A stretch of 64,000 nucleotides of DNA from Lentzea sp. NBRC 102530 (GCF_030269365.1 NZ_BSTF01000028.1:1-64000), one strand, 5' to 3'; counted from the first letter of the stretch, positions 50,858-59,018 are shown. Notes: generated by a model from the sequence alone, not told the origin. Program-made: numbers and translations.

Positions 50858-51298
50858 TCAGGTAGAGGCGAGAGAACTGCTCGCGGCAAGAATCGCGGCG
50901 AGCACCGCGACGTCGCGGAACTGGTCGAACGGGTCGTCGCCGAAGGTGGATCCGCCGACCACGATCACGTCAGGGCCGCCAATGCGTGAGGCGTCGACAA
51001 CGAACTTCCCGTCCTCGTCCATCCGCTCGAGGACGTACCGCGCGCCGCTCCTCGCGGCCACGCGAATCGCCTCGACGGCACTGGGACGTTCGGCAAGCTC
51101 GTCGATGATGTCGGGCTCTTCGTCCGCGATCTGCGCGACGACGTGCTCGGTGAACTCGACGTCGTCGCCGAAGTTTCCCTGGTAGCTGGCGTGGTATGCG
51201 GCTGTAGCCAGGGATCGCGCGTCTGCGTTGTCGATCGCGGCGTAGTACTCGCGTTCGGTGAGTCTCGGCAGTGCGGTGGCGACCAGGTCGGCGCCCAT
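50858..51298 (-). CDS. Hypothetical protein
   Basis: 146 aa. Acidic, with LTEREYYAAIDNADARSLATAA, and a C-terminal strand/helix (PDVIVVGGSTFGDD). Not a P-loop. Encoded between two operons on the minus strand. No family recognised. Confidence 0.5.
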   Translation of the reverse strand: MGADLVATALPRLTEREYYAAIDNADARSLATAAYHASYQGNFGDDVEFTEHVVAQIADEEPDIIDELAERPSAVEAIRVAARSGARYVLERMDEDGKFVVDASRIGGPDVIVVGGSTFGDDPFDQFRDVAVLAAILAASSSLAST

Positions 51299-51337
51299 AA
51301 CGGTTCCTCTCGATGAAGTCGTTGGTGGAGCTGACTA

Positions 51338-52165
51338 TCAGCTGCGCGGCAGTCCGAGGACGTGGTCCAGGGCGTCGAGGGTGCGCAGGGGGCCGTGCCA
51401 GCTCCGTACGTGCTGGGCGGGTTCGCGGGGCAGGCCCCAGGCGTAGATCGTGACGTGGTTGGTGGGCGACTGCAGGGTGATCGACCGGCCGGGCCGGTGC
51501 AGGCCTGCGGGCACGGGGACGCCGGGCCAGATGGTCACGCCCTTGTCGGTGCACGGCGCGTCGCCGGTGAGCGCCCAGCCCGCGGCGATGGCGTGTTCGG
51601 CGAGCTGGTCGACGGTGAGCGGGAACGGCACGGCGTCGAGCGCACGCTGTTCGGCCAGTCCCTTCCTGATCTCGGCCGCGAGGTCGACGCGCGGGGACGT
51701 GAGCACCTGGCGCAGCTTGTCGGCGTCGACCCACCCGGTTCCGCTCCAGCTGTAGGCGATGGTGTCCGGTCCGGTGAAGAAGACGCTGACGCTTTGGTAG
51801 CCGCGCTCGAAGTCGCGCCGCCAGCCGCGCGTGCGGTCCAGCAGCGTGCCGCCGGGCGGGATGACGAGCTTGCCGTCGTTGGTCCACGGGTCCAGCTCTG
51901 TCCAGCCGTGCTCGCGCAGGTCGTCCCACACCTGCGGTGCGTGCTCGTCCTCCGGTCGCCGCTGGGCGTAGCCGCGCAGGGCGCGGCCGTGCCGGACGGT
52001 GAGCCGGTGGATCTCGTCGAGCCGTTCCACGACGCGGTCGTTGGGCGCCGGCAGGGTGACCTGCTGGTCGAGCAGGTCGGCCGTGAGGCACCGCAGCTGC
52101 TCGGCCTGGCGGTCGAGCTCCTCCTGGGCCTGTACCGCGACGTGGTCCTCGAGGGCGGTGGTCAT
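51338..52165 (-). CDS. Hypothetical protein
   Basis: 275 aa from the ATG at 52165, overlapping the upstream stop. N-terminal long helix (AVQAQEELDRQAEQLRCLTADLL), then a Trp-rich domain (GWRRDFERGYQSVSVFFTG, IAYSWSGTGWVD) and a C-terminal beta region. The phrase VFFTGPD recurs in the array gene at 58653, hinting at common origin. Function unknown. Confidence 0.55.
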   Translation of the reverse strand: MTTALEDHVAVQAQEELDRQAEQLRCLTADLLDQQVTLPAPNDRVVERLDEIHRLTVRHGRALRGYAQRRPEDEHAPQVWDDLREHGWTELDPWTNDGKLVIPPGGTLLDRTRGWRRDFERGYQSVSVFFTGPDTIAYSWSGTGWVDADKLRQVLTSPRVDLAAEIRKGLAEQRALDAVPFPLTVDQLAEHAIAAGWALTGDAPCTDKGVTIWPGVPVPAGLHRPGRSITLQSPTNHVTIYAWGLPREPAQHVRSWHGPLRTLDALDHVLGLPRS

Positions 52166-52389
52166 CCTGTCCGCCAATCGCGCACCTTGGGATCGTCCGG
52201 GCAGCGCTCGATCGTCACCTGGTGCACGTCCGGGTCGGCGAGCTGCTCGGAGATCCACCTCGTCATCGCGGTGGCGCTCGCGAACGTCCTCGTCGTTCCC
52301 GTCTTCGCGACGGCTCGCGCCTCGAAGACCGGCGTCCCCGGCTCCAGGACCTCGGGAATGAGGTCGAACCTGTCAGCCACGTCCGTCAC
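52162..52389 (-). CDS. Small hypothetical protein
   Basis: 75 aa from a GTG; it overlaps the next gene upstream by 17 bp and the downstream gene by four. Compact alpha/beta (RTFASATAMTRWISEQLAD, VHQVTIERCP). Part of a three-gene operon driven by the promoter/leader at 52707-52781. Confidence 0.5.
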   Translation of the reverse strand: MTDVADRFDLIPEVLEPGTPVFEARAVAKTGTTRTFASATAMTRWISEQLADPDVHQVTIERCPDDPKVRDWRTG

Positions 52390-52687
52390 CCGCCTTGGCG
52401 GCCTGGCCCTCGATCTGGTCGATGTGCAGGTAGAGGTGGGTGTGGGCGTCGGCAGCGTTCACCTGGTGCAGCAGCTTCTGGTCGCGCAGCTCGCGGAGCG
52501 TGTTGTACGTGGTCGCGTAGCTGGCCTTGTAGCCGTTGGACTGCTGGCAGGCGCGGAAGGCCTCCATGGTGGTGAACGGCGTCGTCTGCGCCGCGGCCCA
52601 CGCCGTGACGTCCGCGATCTGCGCGAGGGTCTCCGGCTTCGGCTTGCCATGCTTGCCGAACCGGGGGTGGGGGTTGGTGGTGCTCAT
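52373..52687 (-). CDS. Winged-helix-like protein, array gene 1
   Basis: 104 aa from the ATG at 52687. Residues about 38-80 (TMEAFRACQQSNGYKASYAT, then YNTLRELRDQKLLHQV) look like a winged helix. It lies 19 bases downstream of the first copy of the shared leader and leads an operon with the genes at 52162 and 51338. It could regulate the array. Confidence 0.6.
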   Translation of the reverse strand: MSTTNPHPRFGKHGKPKPETLAQIADVTAWAAAQTTPFTTMEAFRACQQSNGYKASYATTYNTLRELRDQKLLHQVNAADAHTHLYLHIDQIEGQAAKAGDGRG

Positions 52688-52706
52688 GAGCGAGTCCTTC
52701 GGGTCG

Positions 52707-52781
52707 TCGTGATCTGCGGTCCGGGGTGCGAATCCCTCGCCAACACACAAAATACTAGCAGAGATACATGGACACCGTGAA
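52707..52781 (-). promoter_or_regulatory. Array promoter + T-arm-like leader, copy R1
   Basis: Minus-strand -35 TTCACG, 18-bp spacer and extended -10 TGCTAGTAT, followed by the structured leader with core GGGATTCGCACCCCGG. The outer pairing stem is not preserved in this copy (CAACAC side only). Confidence 0.7.
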
Positions 52782-52798
52782 GGCGGCGGCCAGCGGCA

Positions 52799-53398
52799 CT
52801 ACTCGCTTGCGGGGGCCGGCGCCTGCTCCGCGGCTTCGATGCGGGTGCGGTGCTTGAAGACGGTGTTGACGTGCACGCCCAGCCGCTGGGCGATGTCGGG
52901 GTCGCTCAGCCGCGGACCGGGTTCGTGGAGCAGTTCGCGGATGCGCTGCTCGAGCTCCTGAGATCTGCGCTGCCGGTTGCCGGTGGGGCCTTTGGGCTTC
53001 TTGAAAGCGGGCGGGTTGTCCCGGATGGCCTCGACGGTGCGCCGGTGCCACATCGGGACACCGAGCCTGTCGTCGTCACTGGGGAAGCGTCCCTGGTGGT
53101 AGGCGGACTCCCATGCGACCGGGGTCATGCCGGCGAGCTCGGCGGCTTCGAAGCGGTCCAGCAGGTCGTCCGGGGAGTCCTGGTCGGGCAGCTGCGGCAC
53201 CGGCTGGCCGGCCGCGAACGCCTCGGCCTGCTCCTTGTCCCACATCTGCGGCCGGCCGTTGGTCGGCCGGTAGGTGGTGATGGGTGCGGGGTGGCCGGTC
53301 GCGTTCCAGGGCTTGCGCTTCGCGGCGACGGACGGGCTCATGTCGGCGAGCGCGGCGATCTGGAGGCGGTCGACGACGTCGCGGCCGGCGCGGATCAT
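52799..53398 (-). CDS. HTH-containing hypothetical protein
   Basis: 199 aa, overlapped by four bases with the upstream gene. N-terminal segment (VVDRLQIAALADMSPSVAAKR) and middle (EAAELAGMTPVAWESAYHQGRFP) look like two HTH or MerR-like readers; the C terminus has LSDPDIAQRLGVHVNTVFKH, a resolvase-type HTH. Several DNA-reading modules in one chain suggest a repeat-binding protein. Target unknown. Confidence 0.6.
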   Translation of the reverse strand: MIRAGRDVVDRLQIAALADMSPSVAAKRKPWNATGHPAPITTYRPTNGRPQMWDKEQAEAFAAGQPVPQLPDQDSPDDLLDRFEAAELAGMTPVAWESAYHQGRFPSDDDRLGVPMWHRRTVEAIRDNPPAFKKPKGPTGNRQRRSQELEQRIRELLHEPGPRLSDPDIAQRLGVHVNTVFKHRTRIEAAEQAPAPASE

Positions 53399-53673
53399 CG
53401 GTCACTCCCCTGCAGGTCGGTGCGAACGTCGGCCAGGACGGCGAGGCTCTCGTCGATGTTGGCCGCGCCGTCCTCGGTGCGCGCCGGCGCGAGGTAGGTG
53501 ACCGGCGCGCCGTCGATCACCACGGCGAAGGGCTCGACGTGGCCGGCGCGGATCAGGTCCGCGGCCGCGTCGAGAGCCTGCCGGCGCGCGGTGGTCTCGT
53601 CGTCGGCGCCGGCGTGCGCCAGGACGCTGTCGAGCGCGGTCGCGGGGCTCAGGCGCCACTGGTGGGTAGGCAT
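53395..53673 (-). CDS. Small hypothetical protein
   Basis: 92 aa; ATG at 53673 with GAGGAGCAAGGA upstream. Composition acidic/helical (ADLIRAGHVEPFAVVIDGAP). Coupled by ATGA to the multi-HTH gene. Its upstream region lacks the array leader but carries two DnaA-box-like sites. Confidence 0.5.
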   Translation of the reverse strand: MPTHQWRLSPATALDSVLAHAGADDETTARRQALDAAADLIRAGHVEPFAVVIDGAPVTYLAPARTEDGAANIDESLAVLADVRTDLQGSDR

Positions 53674-53791
53674 GTCCTTGCTCCTCAGAGGGTTTCCGGC
53701 GTCACTGCCGGCATGTCGGGTGCGGTCGCTGGTGATGCTGTCGTGCACTGTGATCGATCGGTGAGGGGTTCGGCGGGCGCGGTTCGGAACC

Positions 53792-53818
53792 TGTGGACAA
53801 CTCGGGGCCTGTGGATAA
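53792..53818. promoter_or_regulatory. Two DnaA-box-like sites
   Basis: TGTGGACAA (53792-53800) and TGTGGATAA (53810-53818) are perfect complements of TTGTCCACA and TTATCCACA, spaced 18 bp start to start, in an intergenic region. Could be an origin component or a DnaA-regulated promoter. Confidence 0.5.
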
Positions 53819-53857
53819 GCCAGGGCGGGGGCCTCGGATGAGGCCCCCGTTTCCCGG

Positions 53858-54307
53858 TCACTTCTCGGGTCGGACGAGGTCACGTGCCCGTCGCCAGGCG
53901 TCCAAGGTGGACTCGTAGGCGGCCAGGTCCTTGACCACCAGGTGCAGCGCGCCCACCCGCAGTGCGAGGTGCGGCTTGTCCAGGGCGGTGCGGCCGGGAA
54001 CGAGATCCGCGACCACGGCCGGGTACGCCGTCAGGCTGAGCACGCAGGTCGCCTGACTGCCGTCACCAGGCAGGCGGACCGGCCCGAAGAGCTTCGGCAG
54101 GCGGGTGCGGTGAACACCGGCCGCGCGCCACATCTGGTAGACGTGATCGACCACCAGCTCTGGCTTGTAGATCCGGTACAGCACCGGCCCGACCAGCATG
54201 GACACCACCGTGTCGTCCTCGCCGACCCGATTGATCCCCAGTCCCTCGAAGATCTGCGGTCCGGCCACCACCAACGTGGTCGAGACGATCGACGAAGTTC
54301 CCCTCAT
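53858..54307 (-). CDS. Hypothetical protein, array gene 2
   Basis: 149 aa from the ATG at 54307, 30 bases after leader R2. Alpha/beta pattern (VVSMLVGPVLYRIYKPE, ALHLVVKDLAAYESTL), no known motif. Expressed as its own cassette. Confidence 0.55.
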   Translation of the reverse strand: MRGTSSIVSTTLVVAGPQIFEGLGINRVGEDDTVVSMLVGPVLYRIYKPELVVDHVYQMWRAAGVHRTRLPKLFGPVRLPGDGSQATCVLSLTAYPAVVADLVPGRTALDKPHLALRVGALHLVVKDLAAYESTLDAWRRARDLVRPEK

Positions 54308-54337
54308 GATCAGGTACTCCCACTCTGTAGTTGTTGA

Positions 54338-54413
54338 TCGTGATCACCAGGTCCGGGGTGCGACTCCCTCGCCCGACACATCAAATACTAGCAGAGATAG
54401 GTGTATGACGGAA
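54338..54413 (-). promoter_or_regulatory. Array promoter + T-arm-like leader, copy R2
   Basis: -35 TTCCGT, 17-bp spacer, extended -10 TGCTAGTAT, then leader with core GGGAGTCGCACCCCGG. The outer stem is weaker here. Confidence 0.7.
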
Positions 54414-54479
54414 GGGGTCTTGACCTCCGAATACACTGAAGTCGACTCGATTCGGGCTTCCCGGGTTGTTGTCGTGATC

Positions 54480-54528
54480 GGGGCCGGCACCGTGCGAACC
54501 GCCTTCGGGCGGAAGGTGTGCCGGCCCC
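54480..54528 (-). terminator. Hairpin terminator of array gene
   Basis: GGGGCCGGCAC/GTGCCGGCCCC 11-bp arms enclose a second hairpin (CCGCC/GGCGG). Downstream of the gene at 54614. Confidence 0.6.
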
Positions 54529-54613
54529 ACCGCATATCCGCGGCCTTTGGACACCGAAGTGGTCAAGCTCAAGGCACCCCCACGTTGATCTGCGACCAGG
54601 TGGGACGTTGCCG

Positions 54614-55117
54614 TCAGGACTGCAGATCGGCCGACTGGGAAAGCCGGTAGGCCAGCGCTGCGGCGAGCGCGTCGCGGAGTCGCTGGACCGCGTCCGGGGC
54701 CAGGTGCACGCTCTCGAACCGCTCGGCCTCCGCACGCTCGGGCAGGGTCAACGCCAGCTGGATGCCGTCCTCGTCCGGGTAGTGGCTGACCTCCAGCTCG
54801 GCCGGAGTGTCGTCGTAGTCGTCGGTGGCCTGGATGGTGACCTTGGCGTCGTCGTTCACGTCGAGCGCGTCGCGGAGTCGCTCGGTCGCATCGGGGGCCA
54901 GGTGCACGCTCTCGAACCGCTTGCGCGCGGGCAGGGTCCAGGCCAGCCCGATGCCGTTCTCCGGACCGTTCTCCTCCTCGTCCGGGCTGTGGCTGACTTC
55001 CAGCTCGGCCGGGGCGCTGTCGTAGTCGTCGATGGCCTGGATGGTGACCTTGAAGTAGTCGCTCGCTTCGCTGTCCACTGTGTCTTTTCCTTGGGGGGTA
55101 GAGGTTTCTGCGGTCAA
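54614..55117 (-). CDS. Hypothetical protein with internal duplication
   Basis: 167 aa. Two copies of one unit: KVTIQA(I/T)DDYD, then PAELEVSH and PDE, then LTLP and FESVHLAPDA with RLRDAL, at about residues 23-87 and 90-155. Each unit is probably one small alpha/beta domain. The tandem arose by duplication inside the gene. No leader copy directly precedes it. Confidence 0.65.
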   Translation of the reverse strand: MTAETSTPQGKDTVDSEASDYFKVTIQAIDDYDSAPAELEVSHSPDEEENGPENGIGLAWTLPARKRFESVHLAPDATERLRDALDVNDDAKVTIQATDDYDDTPAELEVSHYPDEDGIQLALTLPERAEAERFESVHLAPDAVQRLRDALAAALAYRLSQSADLQS

Positions 55118-55126
55118 GGCGGGTCC

Positions 55127-55372
55127 TTAACCGGCGTTCGGCTCCTGGTTCGCTGCAGCGGCCGATCGCGACCGCCTGCTCACGCCGGCGTTCCAGCCCT
55201 TTGCGAAACCGTCCTGCCAGTACGGGTGGTGGATCCGCGACGGGTCGGTGTACCCGTAGGCCTCCGGGTTGCGCGGGGCGGTCGCGGGATCGGTGACCGT
55301 CTTGGCCGCCGCGAGGCCGGCCTCGCGGCCTTCGGCCGAGATCTCGTTCATCAGCTGCTCGTACGTCTTCAC
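55127..55372 (-). CDS. Small hypothetical protein
   Basis: 81 aa from a GTG with AAAGGA eight bases upstream. Contains PYWQDGFAKGWNAGV, a short aromatic/Gly helix. Between two array cassettes and probably read through from the upstream gene. No family recognised. Confidence 0.5.
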   Translation of the reverse strand: MKTYEQLMNEISAEGREAGLAAAKTVTDPATAPRNPEAYGYTDPSRIHHPYWQDGFAKGWNAGVSRRSRSAAAANQEPNAG

Positions 55373-55442
55373 GATCGTCCTTTCGGGGCATGTGCGGGCC
55401 GCTGCGTGAACCGGAGCGACCCGCACGTCGCACTTCGCTGGG

Positions 55443-55910
55443 TCAGGGGGTCGCGCTGCTCGCCTGCGCGGCGGGGGCGGGGATGTTCAGCTCCCGGTGC
55501 AGGTCGGGCACGCAGTCGAGGAAGGCGACCGTGCCGCGCCGGAGGTCGACCAGGACCGTGCTGTTGATGCCCACCTCGTCCCACTGCTCTTCGAGCGCGG
55601 TGTCGAGGTCGTCGAAGTCGACGTCGGTGATCGTGCCGTCGTCGCAGAGCACCTGGGCGGTGATGTCGAGGTAGTAGAAGAAACCGCACTGGCTCAGAGA
55701 CGAGCTGAACAGCACACCTGCGGCCTGACGACCGGGCAGATCGCGGGCCAGGACCTCGCGCACAGTGTCGAGGATCAGCGCCTCGTTGCCCTCGTTCTCG
55801 ATCTCGCGCAGCGTCTGCGCGAGCGTGTTCCGCAGGGTGTCGTCGAGCTGCCGCAGCGCGTGCGCGAGGGCCTCGGGGCTGGAGTTGTCGAGGGTGATGG
55901 TGTGCGTCAT
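55443..55910 (-). CDS. Hypothetical protein, array gene 3
   Basis: 155 aa from the ATG at 55910, 22 bases after leader R3. Helical N terminus (LAHALRQLDDTLRNTLAQTL), then a beta-rich acidic part (YYLDITAQVLCDDGTITDVDF). No family recognised. Confidence 0.55.
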   Translation of the reverse strand: MTHTITLDNSSPEALAHALRQLDDTLRNTLAQTLREIENEGNEALILDTVREVLARDLPGRQAAGVLFSSSLSQCGFFYYLDITAQVLCDDGTITDVDFDDLDTALEEQWDEVGINSTVLVDLRRGTVAFLDCVPDLHRELNIPAPAAQASSATP

Positions 55911-55932
55911 GGCGGCCGTTCTCCTGGTGTTG

Positions 55933-56008
55933 TCGTGATCGCGGGTCCGGGGTGCGACTCCCTCGCCCAACACACATAATACTAGCAGAGATAGAGATAC
56001 GGACGCAA
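55933..56008 (-). promoter_or_regulatory. Array promoter + T-arm-like leader, copy R3
   Basis: -35 TTGCGT, 18-bp spacer, TGCTAGTAT. The outer stem is GTGTTG (55927-55932)/CAACAC (55968-55973) instead of GTGTCG/CGACAC of other copies: both strands changed together. Confidence 0.75.
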
Positions 56009-56014
56009 GGGGAA

Positions 56015-56046
56015 GCGCGCAACGGTCGTCGGTGACCGCCGCGCGC
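56015..56046 (-). terminator. Cassette terminator hairpin
   Basis: GCGCGC-AAC-GGTC and GACC-GCC-GCGCGC arms after the gene at 56064. Same GGTC/GACC core as other cassette ends. Confidence 0.6.
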
Positions 56047-56063
56047 GAACTCGTTTCCCCTGG

Positions 56064-56972
56064 TCAGCCCTGCTGGATTTGCTGCTGGATCTCGGCGATG
56101 ACGGCCTCGTGGGTACTCAGGCGGGTCGAGACGTCGAAGACGCGGCCCTTGACCAGCTCCGGCGCGAGCTTCTTGACGACCCGTGCGTGCTGCTCGGCCA
56201 GGTGCGCCTCGAGGCCGGGGCAGGTTCGCGGCAGGTCCGCCGGTTCGTCGTCGACCAGGCTGAGCAGGCAGCACAGGCACACGCCCCGCCGGTCGCGGTG
56301 CAGCACCGGGTCCATGCACCACTCGATCTTGGCGAACTCGCCGTCGTCGACGCTCCACACCGCCGCGACGCGGCGGGTCCGGTCGATCTGGTCGGGCTCG
56401 TCGTCGTTGAGGCAGGTGATCTGGTCCCAGTAGTGCGCGTGCGCGGCCGCGAGCAGGTCCGCGAACCGCTGGCCGTCGAGCCTGCCGCTCCACTGGTCGT
56501 TGGCGCAGTTCTCCAGCGTGTAGAGCATGGTCCCCAGCGCCATGGTCATCTCGTCGCCGAAGGTGGCCTGCAGGTCGACGCCGCGAGCGTCCATCAGGTG
56601 CATGGCGGCCGCGAACAGCTCGGTCAGCACGGCGCCGAACTCCTCGCCCTCCAGCTTCGCGGCCTGGCGGTAGGAGCGGACCGCGGCCTCGGCCGCCACG
56701 GCGACCGGCTGCATCCGGTGGGCGAAGTAGTGGTCGAAGACCAGCACCGCGACCAGGGCCAGGCCTGCGTGCATGGTGTTGTCGTGCTCGATGTCGGCCA
56801 GGCGGCCGGTCTCGCGGCGAGCGCGGTCGCCCAGCCACGCCATCGGGTCCAGGTCGGCCGGCGTGCGGATCTCGGGTTCCGGATCGACGGCCAGGACCCG
56901 GCGCTTGCGGCCGACCGCCTCGTCCTGACCCTGCGGCGGCTGCCGGAACGCGTTGTCGGCGAAGGTGTGCAT
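56064..56972 (-). CDS. Hypothetical protein, array gene 4 (DLDP-W family)
   Basis: 302 aa from the ATG at 56972, 28 bases after leader R4. A middle block (PADLDPMAWLGD, ALVAVLVFDHYF, VRSYRQAAKLEGEEFGAVL, HLMDARGVDLQA) is shared with the genes at 59060 and 59971. The C-terminal part adds a Cys cluster (CMDPV, CLCCLLS, CPGLEAH) that may bind zinc. Function unknown. Confidence 0.6.
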   Translation of the reverse strand: MHTFADNAFRQPPQGQDEAVGRKRRVLAVDPEPEIRTPADLDPMAWLGDRARRETGRLADIEHDNTMHAGLALVAVLVFDHYFAHRMQPVAVAAEAAVRSYRQAAKLEGEEFGAVLTELFAAAMHLMDARGVDLQATFGDEMTMALGTMLYTLENCANDQWSGRLDGQRFADLLAAAHAHYWDQITCLNDDEPDQIDRTRRVAAVWSVDDGEFAKIEWCMDPVLHRDRRGVCLCCLLSLVDDEPADLPRTCPGLEAHLAEQHARVVKKLAPELVKGRVFDVSTRLSTHEAVIAEIQQQIQQG

Positions 56973-57000
56973 GCGGGAACTCCCGTGTTCGATGGTGTCG

Positions 57001-57075
57001 TCGTGATCGCGGGTCCGGGGTGCGACTCCCTCGCCCGACACATCAAATACTAGCGGAGATAGAAGTACAGAGCAA
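57001..57075 (-). promoter_or_regulatory. Array promoter + T-arm-like leader, copy R4
   Basis: -35 TTGCTC, 17-bp spacer, -10 CGCTAGTAT, leader core GGGAGTCGCACCCCGG, closing stem GTGTCG/CGACAC. Confidence 0.75.
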
Positions 57076-57081
57076 GCGGTG

Positions 57082-57113
57082 ACGCGTGGCGGTCACCGTG
57101 GACCGCCACGCGT
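57082..57113 (-). terminator. Cassette terminator hairpin
   Basis: Perfect 13-bp arms ACGCGTGGCGGTC/GACCGCCACGCGT with a 6-base loop, downstream of the gene at 57176. Confidence 0.7.
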
Positions 57114-57175
57114 GACCCTCATCTGACCTGGTCAGAACTGCCCGAACTGACCAGGGGGACGACCCGCCGACCGGG

Positions 57176-57457
57176 TCAGCGTCGGATCGCGTAGTACTCG
57201 GATTCCGTCGTCGTCGGCCATCCGGTGGTGTCACCGAGAACGCGGTAGTACTCCTCGCGGAACAGGTCGGGCCGCTCCAGGACGAGGTCCCAGCCGTCAG
57301 GCGTGGCCCAGTACACGCGGTCGCTGGGGTCGAGGCCGACCTGGACGCCGGCCGCGAACTCGATGATGCGCGAGCCGCGGGAGAACTCTTGGACGACAAC
57401 GGCGTTCGGCTCGCTGAGCGCCACCTCGGTCATCGGCTGCGCGGTCGTGGCTTCCAT
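57176..57457 (-). CDS. Small hypothetical protein, array gene 5
   Basis: 93 aa from the ATG at 57457, 27 bases after leader R5. Beta-rich middle (SRIIEFAAGVQVGLDPSDRV, YWATPDGWDLVLERPDLF). Monocistronic cassette. No family recognised. Confidence 0.55.
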   Translation of the reverse strand: MEATTAQPMTEVALSEPNAVVVQEFSRGSRIIEFAAGVQVGLDPSDRVYWATPDGWDLVLERPDLFREEYYRVLGDTTGWPTTTESEYYAIRR

Positions 57458-57484
57458 TGCGTGACTCCCTTGATCCTGCCGTTG

Positions 57485-57560
57485 TCGTGATCGCGGACCT
57501 GGGGTGCGACTCCCTCGCCCGACACACATAATACTAGCAGAGTTAGATAGACACACGCAA
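57485..57560 (-). promoter_or_regulatory. Array promoter + T-arm-like leader, copy R5
   Basis: -35 TTGCGT, 18-bp spacer, TGCTAGTAT, then leader with core GGGAGTCGCACCCCAGG; closing TGTCG/CGACA. Confidence 0.75.
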
Positions 57561-57567
57561 GGGGGAT

Positions 57568-57605
57568 GCGTGGCGGCCGCCAGTGGAGATCAGCGGCCGC
57601 CGCGC
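57568..57605 (-). terminator. Cassette terminator hairpin
   Basis: GCGTGGCGGCCGC/GCGGCCGCCGCGC arms with one G-T pair, after the gene at 57617. Confidence 0.6.
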
Positions 57606-57616
57606 GATATGCCTTG

Positions 57617-58360
57617 TCAGCCTTGAAGAACGCCGCTGGACACGGCGGCGATGAGCGCCTCGTCGTCGGTCATCTCGTCCACCTCGTCGGCGGTGTAGGA
57701 CTCGGGTAGCTCGCTGAGCAGGAGTCGGCGGGCGACGGCGGCCGGGCGCAGCGGCGAGTCCTCACGAACGCGGGTTTCGCTCTTGCCGTAGGAACCGTCG
57801 AAACCGCCCTGCAGCACCAGGTCCGCGAGCTGCCCGGCGCTGTAGTGCTCGCCGTACACGACGTAGCTCGGCACGCCCTGGTGCTCGCCGTGGCCCAGCT
57901 CGATCCCGAGTGCCTCGCAGGCCTCCGCGATCTGGGTTCCGATCGCCTTGCGGGTCCGCGTCACGGTGACGGCGTTCGAGCGGCCCAGGTCGTGAATCGA
58001 CGTGGTGCGGGCGATGGTCCGGGCCTGGCGCTGCTCGCGGGTCATGGTGGGGAACATGGGCGCGGCCGCCACGCGGGCGGCGAGCTGCCGGTCGCGCTCC
58101 GCCTGCTCCGCGGCGATCCGGTCGAGGGCGGCCTGGCTATAGAGGTGGAACCAGAGGTTGCTGTGGACGTAGACGGTCCAGGTGTCGTTGCCGTTGTCGT
58201 AGAGGCGCGCGAAGTCGTACTCGCGCAGGGTCTCCAGCGCGGCCTTGAAGGTGGACTGCAGCGTCTCGCCGGTGCGCTGGTCGTAGACGGTCGTGCTGAC
58301 GACGGCGGCCTCGATGGCGGCGATCTTGCGGGTGGCGGTGCGGGCGATGGTCGTCCTCAT
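57617..58360 (-). CDS. Hypothetical protein, array gene 6
   Basis: 247 aa, start 24 bases after leader R6. N-terminal beta part (VYDQRTGETLQSTFKAALET, TWTVYVHSNLWFHLYS), then a charged coiled segment and a C-terminal helix (YTADEVDEMTDDEALIAAV). No known motif. Confidence 0.55.
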   Translation of the reverse strand: MRTTIARTATRKIAAIEAAVVSTTVYDQRTGETLQSTFKAALETLREYDFARLYDNGNDTWTVYVHSNLWFHLYSQAALDRIAAEQAERDRQLAARVAAAPMFPTMTREQRQARTIARTTSIHDLGRSNAVTVTRTRKAIGTQIAEACEALGIELGHGEHQGVPSYVVYGEHYSAGQLADLVLQGGFDGSYGKSETRVREDSPLRPAAVARRLLLSELPESYTADEVDEMTDDEALIAAVSSGVLQG

Positions 58361-58384
58361 GCGGGAGCTCCCTGGTTGAGTGTG

Positions 58385-58460
58385 TCGTGATCGCGGGTCT
58401 GGGGTGCGAATCCCTCGCCCGACACATCAAATACTAGCAGAGTTAGAGATACGGTCGCAA
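58385..58460 (-). promoter_or_regulatory. Array promoter + T-arm-like leader, copy R6
   Basis: -35 TTGCGA, 18-bp spacer, extended -10 TGCTAGTAT, leader core GGGATTCGCACCCCAG, closing stem GTGTCG/CGACAC. The best-conserved copy. Confidence 0.8.
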
Positions 58461-58590
58461 GGGGAACGCTGGACGAATCAAGCGCATTTCCCGTTGCCGC
58501 TGGTCAGCGGGCCGGTAGGAGCCTGGTCAACGCCGGCGTCATGGCCTGCGAGCCTGGCCGGCGTCATGACACCGCGAGGCCGAGGGGCGA

Positions 58591-58624
58591 TGGACAGCGC
58601 GGGCGCCGCCGCCCGCGCTGTCCA
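58591..58624 (-). terminator. Cassette terminator hairpin
   Basis: Perfect 15-bp arms TGGACAGCGCGGGCG/CGCCCGCGCTGTCCA with a 4-base loop after the gene at 58653. Confidence 0.75.
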
Positions 58625-58652
58625 CGCGGAGGCGGCGCCGACCGGGCGCCGG

Positions 58653-58910
58653 TCAGGTCGCGATCGCGGCCACGGCCTCGTCGAACGAGATCTTCAGGAA
58701 GTTGCCGTAGCCGCTGACGGAGTACCACATCTCCCGGTAGTCCGGGCCGGTGAAAAACACCTCGACCCGGTGGTTGTTGATGATCCGGGCCGCCGTGCGC
58801 CAGCTCGCCGGACCGTCGTACTTGCTCGCGCGGACGACCAGCTCGGCCAGCTTGAGGACGATGTCCGCGACGTTCACGTCCGTCGCGGTGGCCTGGGTAG
58901 CGGTATTCAC
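58653..58910 (-). CDS. Small hypothetical protein, array gene 7
   Basis: 85 aa from a GTG with GGGAG upstream, 26 bases after leader R7. ADIVLKLAELVVRASKY is a helix, followed by RVEVFFTGPDYREMWYSV. VFFTGPD is shared with the gene at 51338. No family recognised. Confidence 0.55.
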   Translation of the reverse strand: MNTATQATATDVNVADIVLKLAELVVRASKYDGPASWRTAARIINNHRVEVFFTGPDYREMWYSVSGYGNFLKISFDEAVAAIAT

Positions 58911-58936
58911 GAGGGGCTCCCTGGGGATCGAGTGTG

Positions 58937-59012
58937 TCGTGATCGCGGGTCCGGGGTGCGAATCCCTCGCCCGACACATCAAATACTAGCAGAGATAGGG
59001 ATACGCCCGCAA
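58937..59012 (-). promoter_or_regulatory. Array promoter + T-arm-like leader, copy R7
   Basis: -35 TTGCGG, 18-bp spacer, TGCTAGTAT, leader core GGGATTCGCACCCCGG, closing stem GTGTCG/CGACAC. Confidence 0.8.
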
Positions 59013-59018
59013 GGGAGG

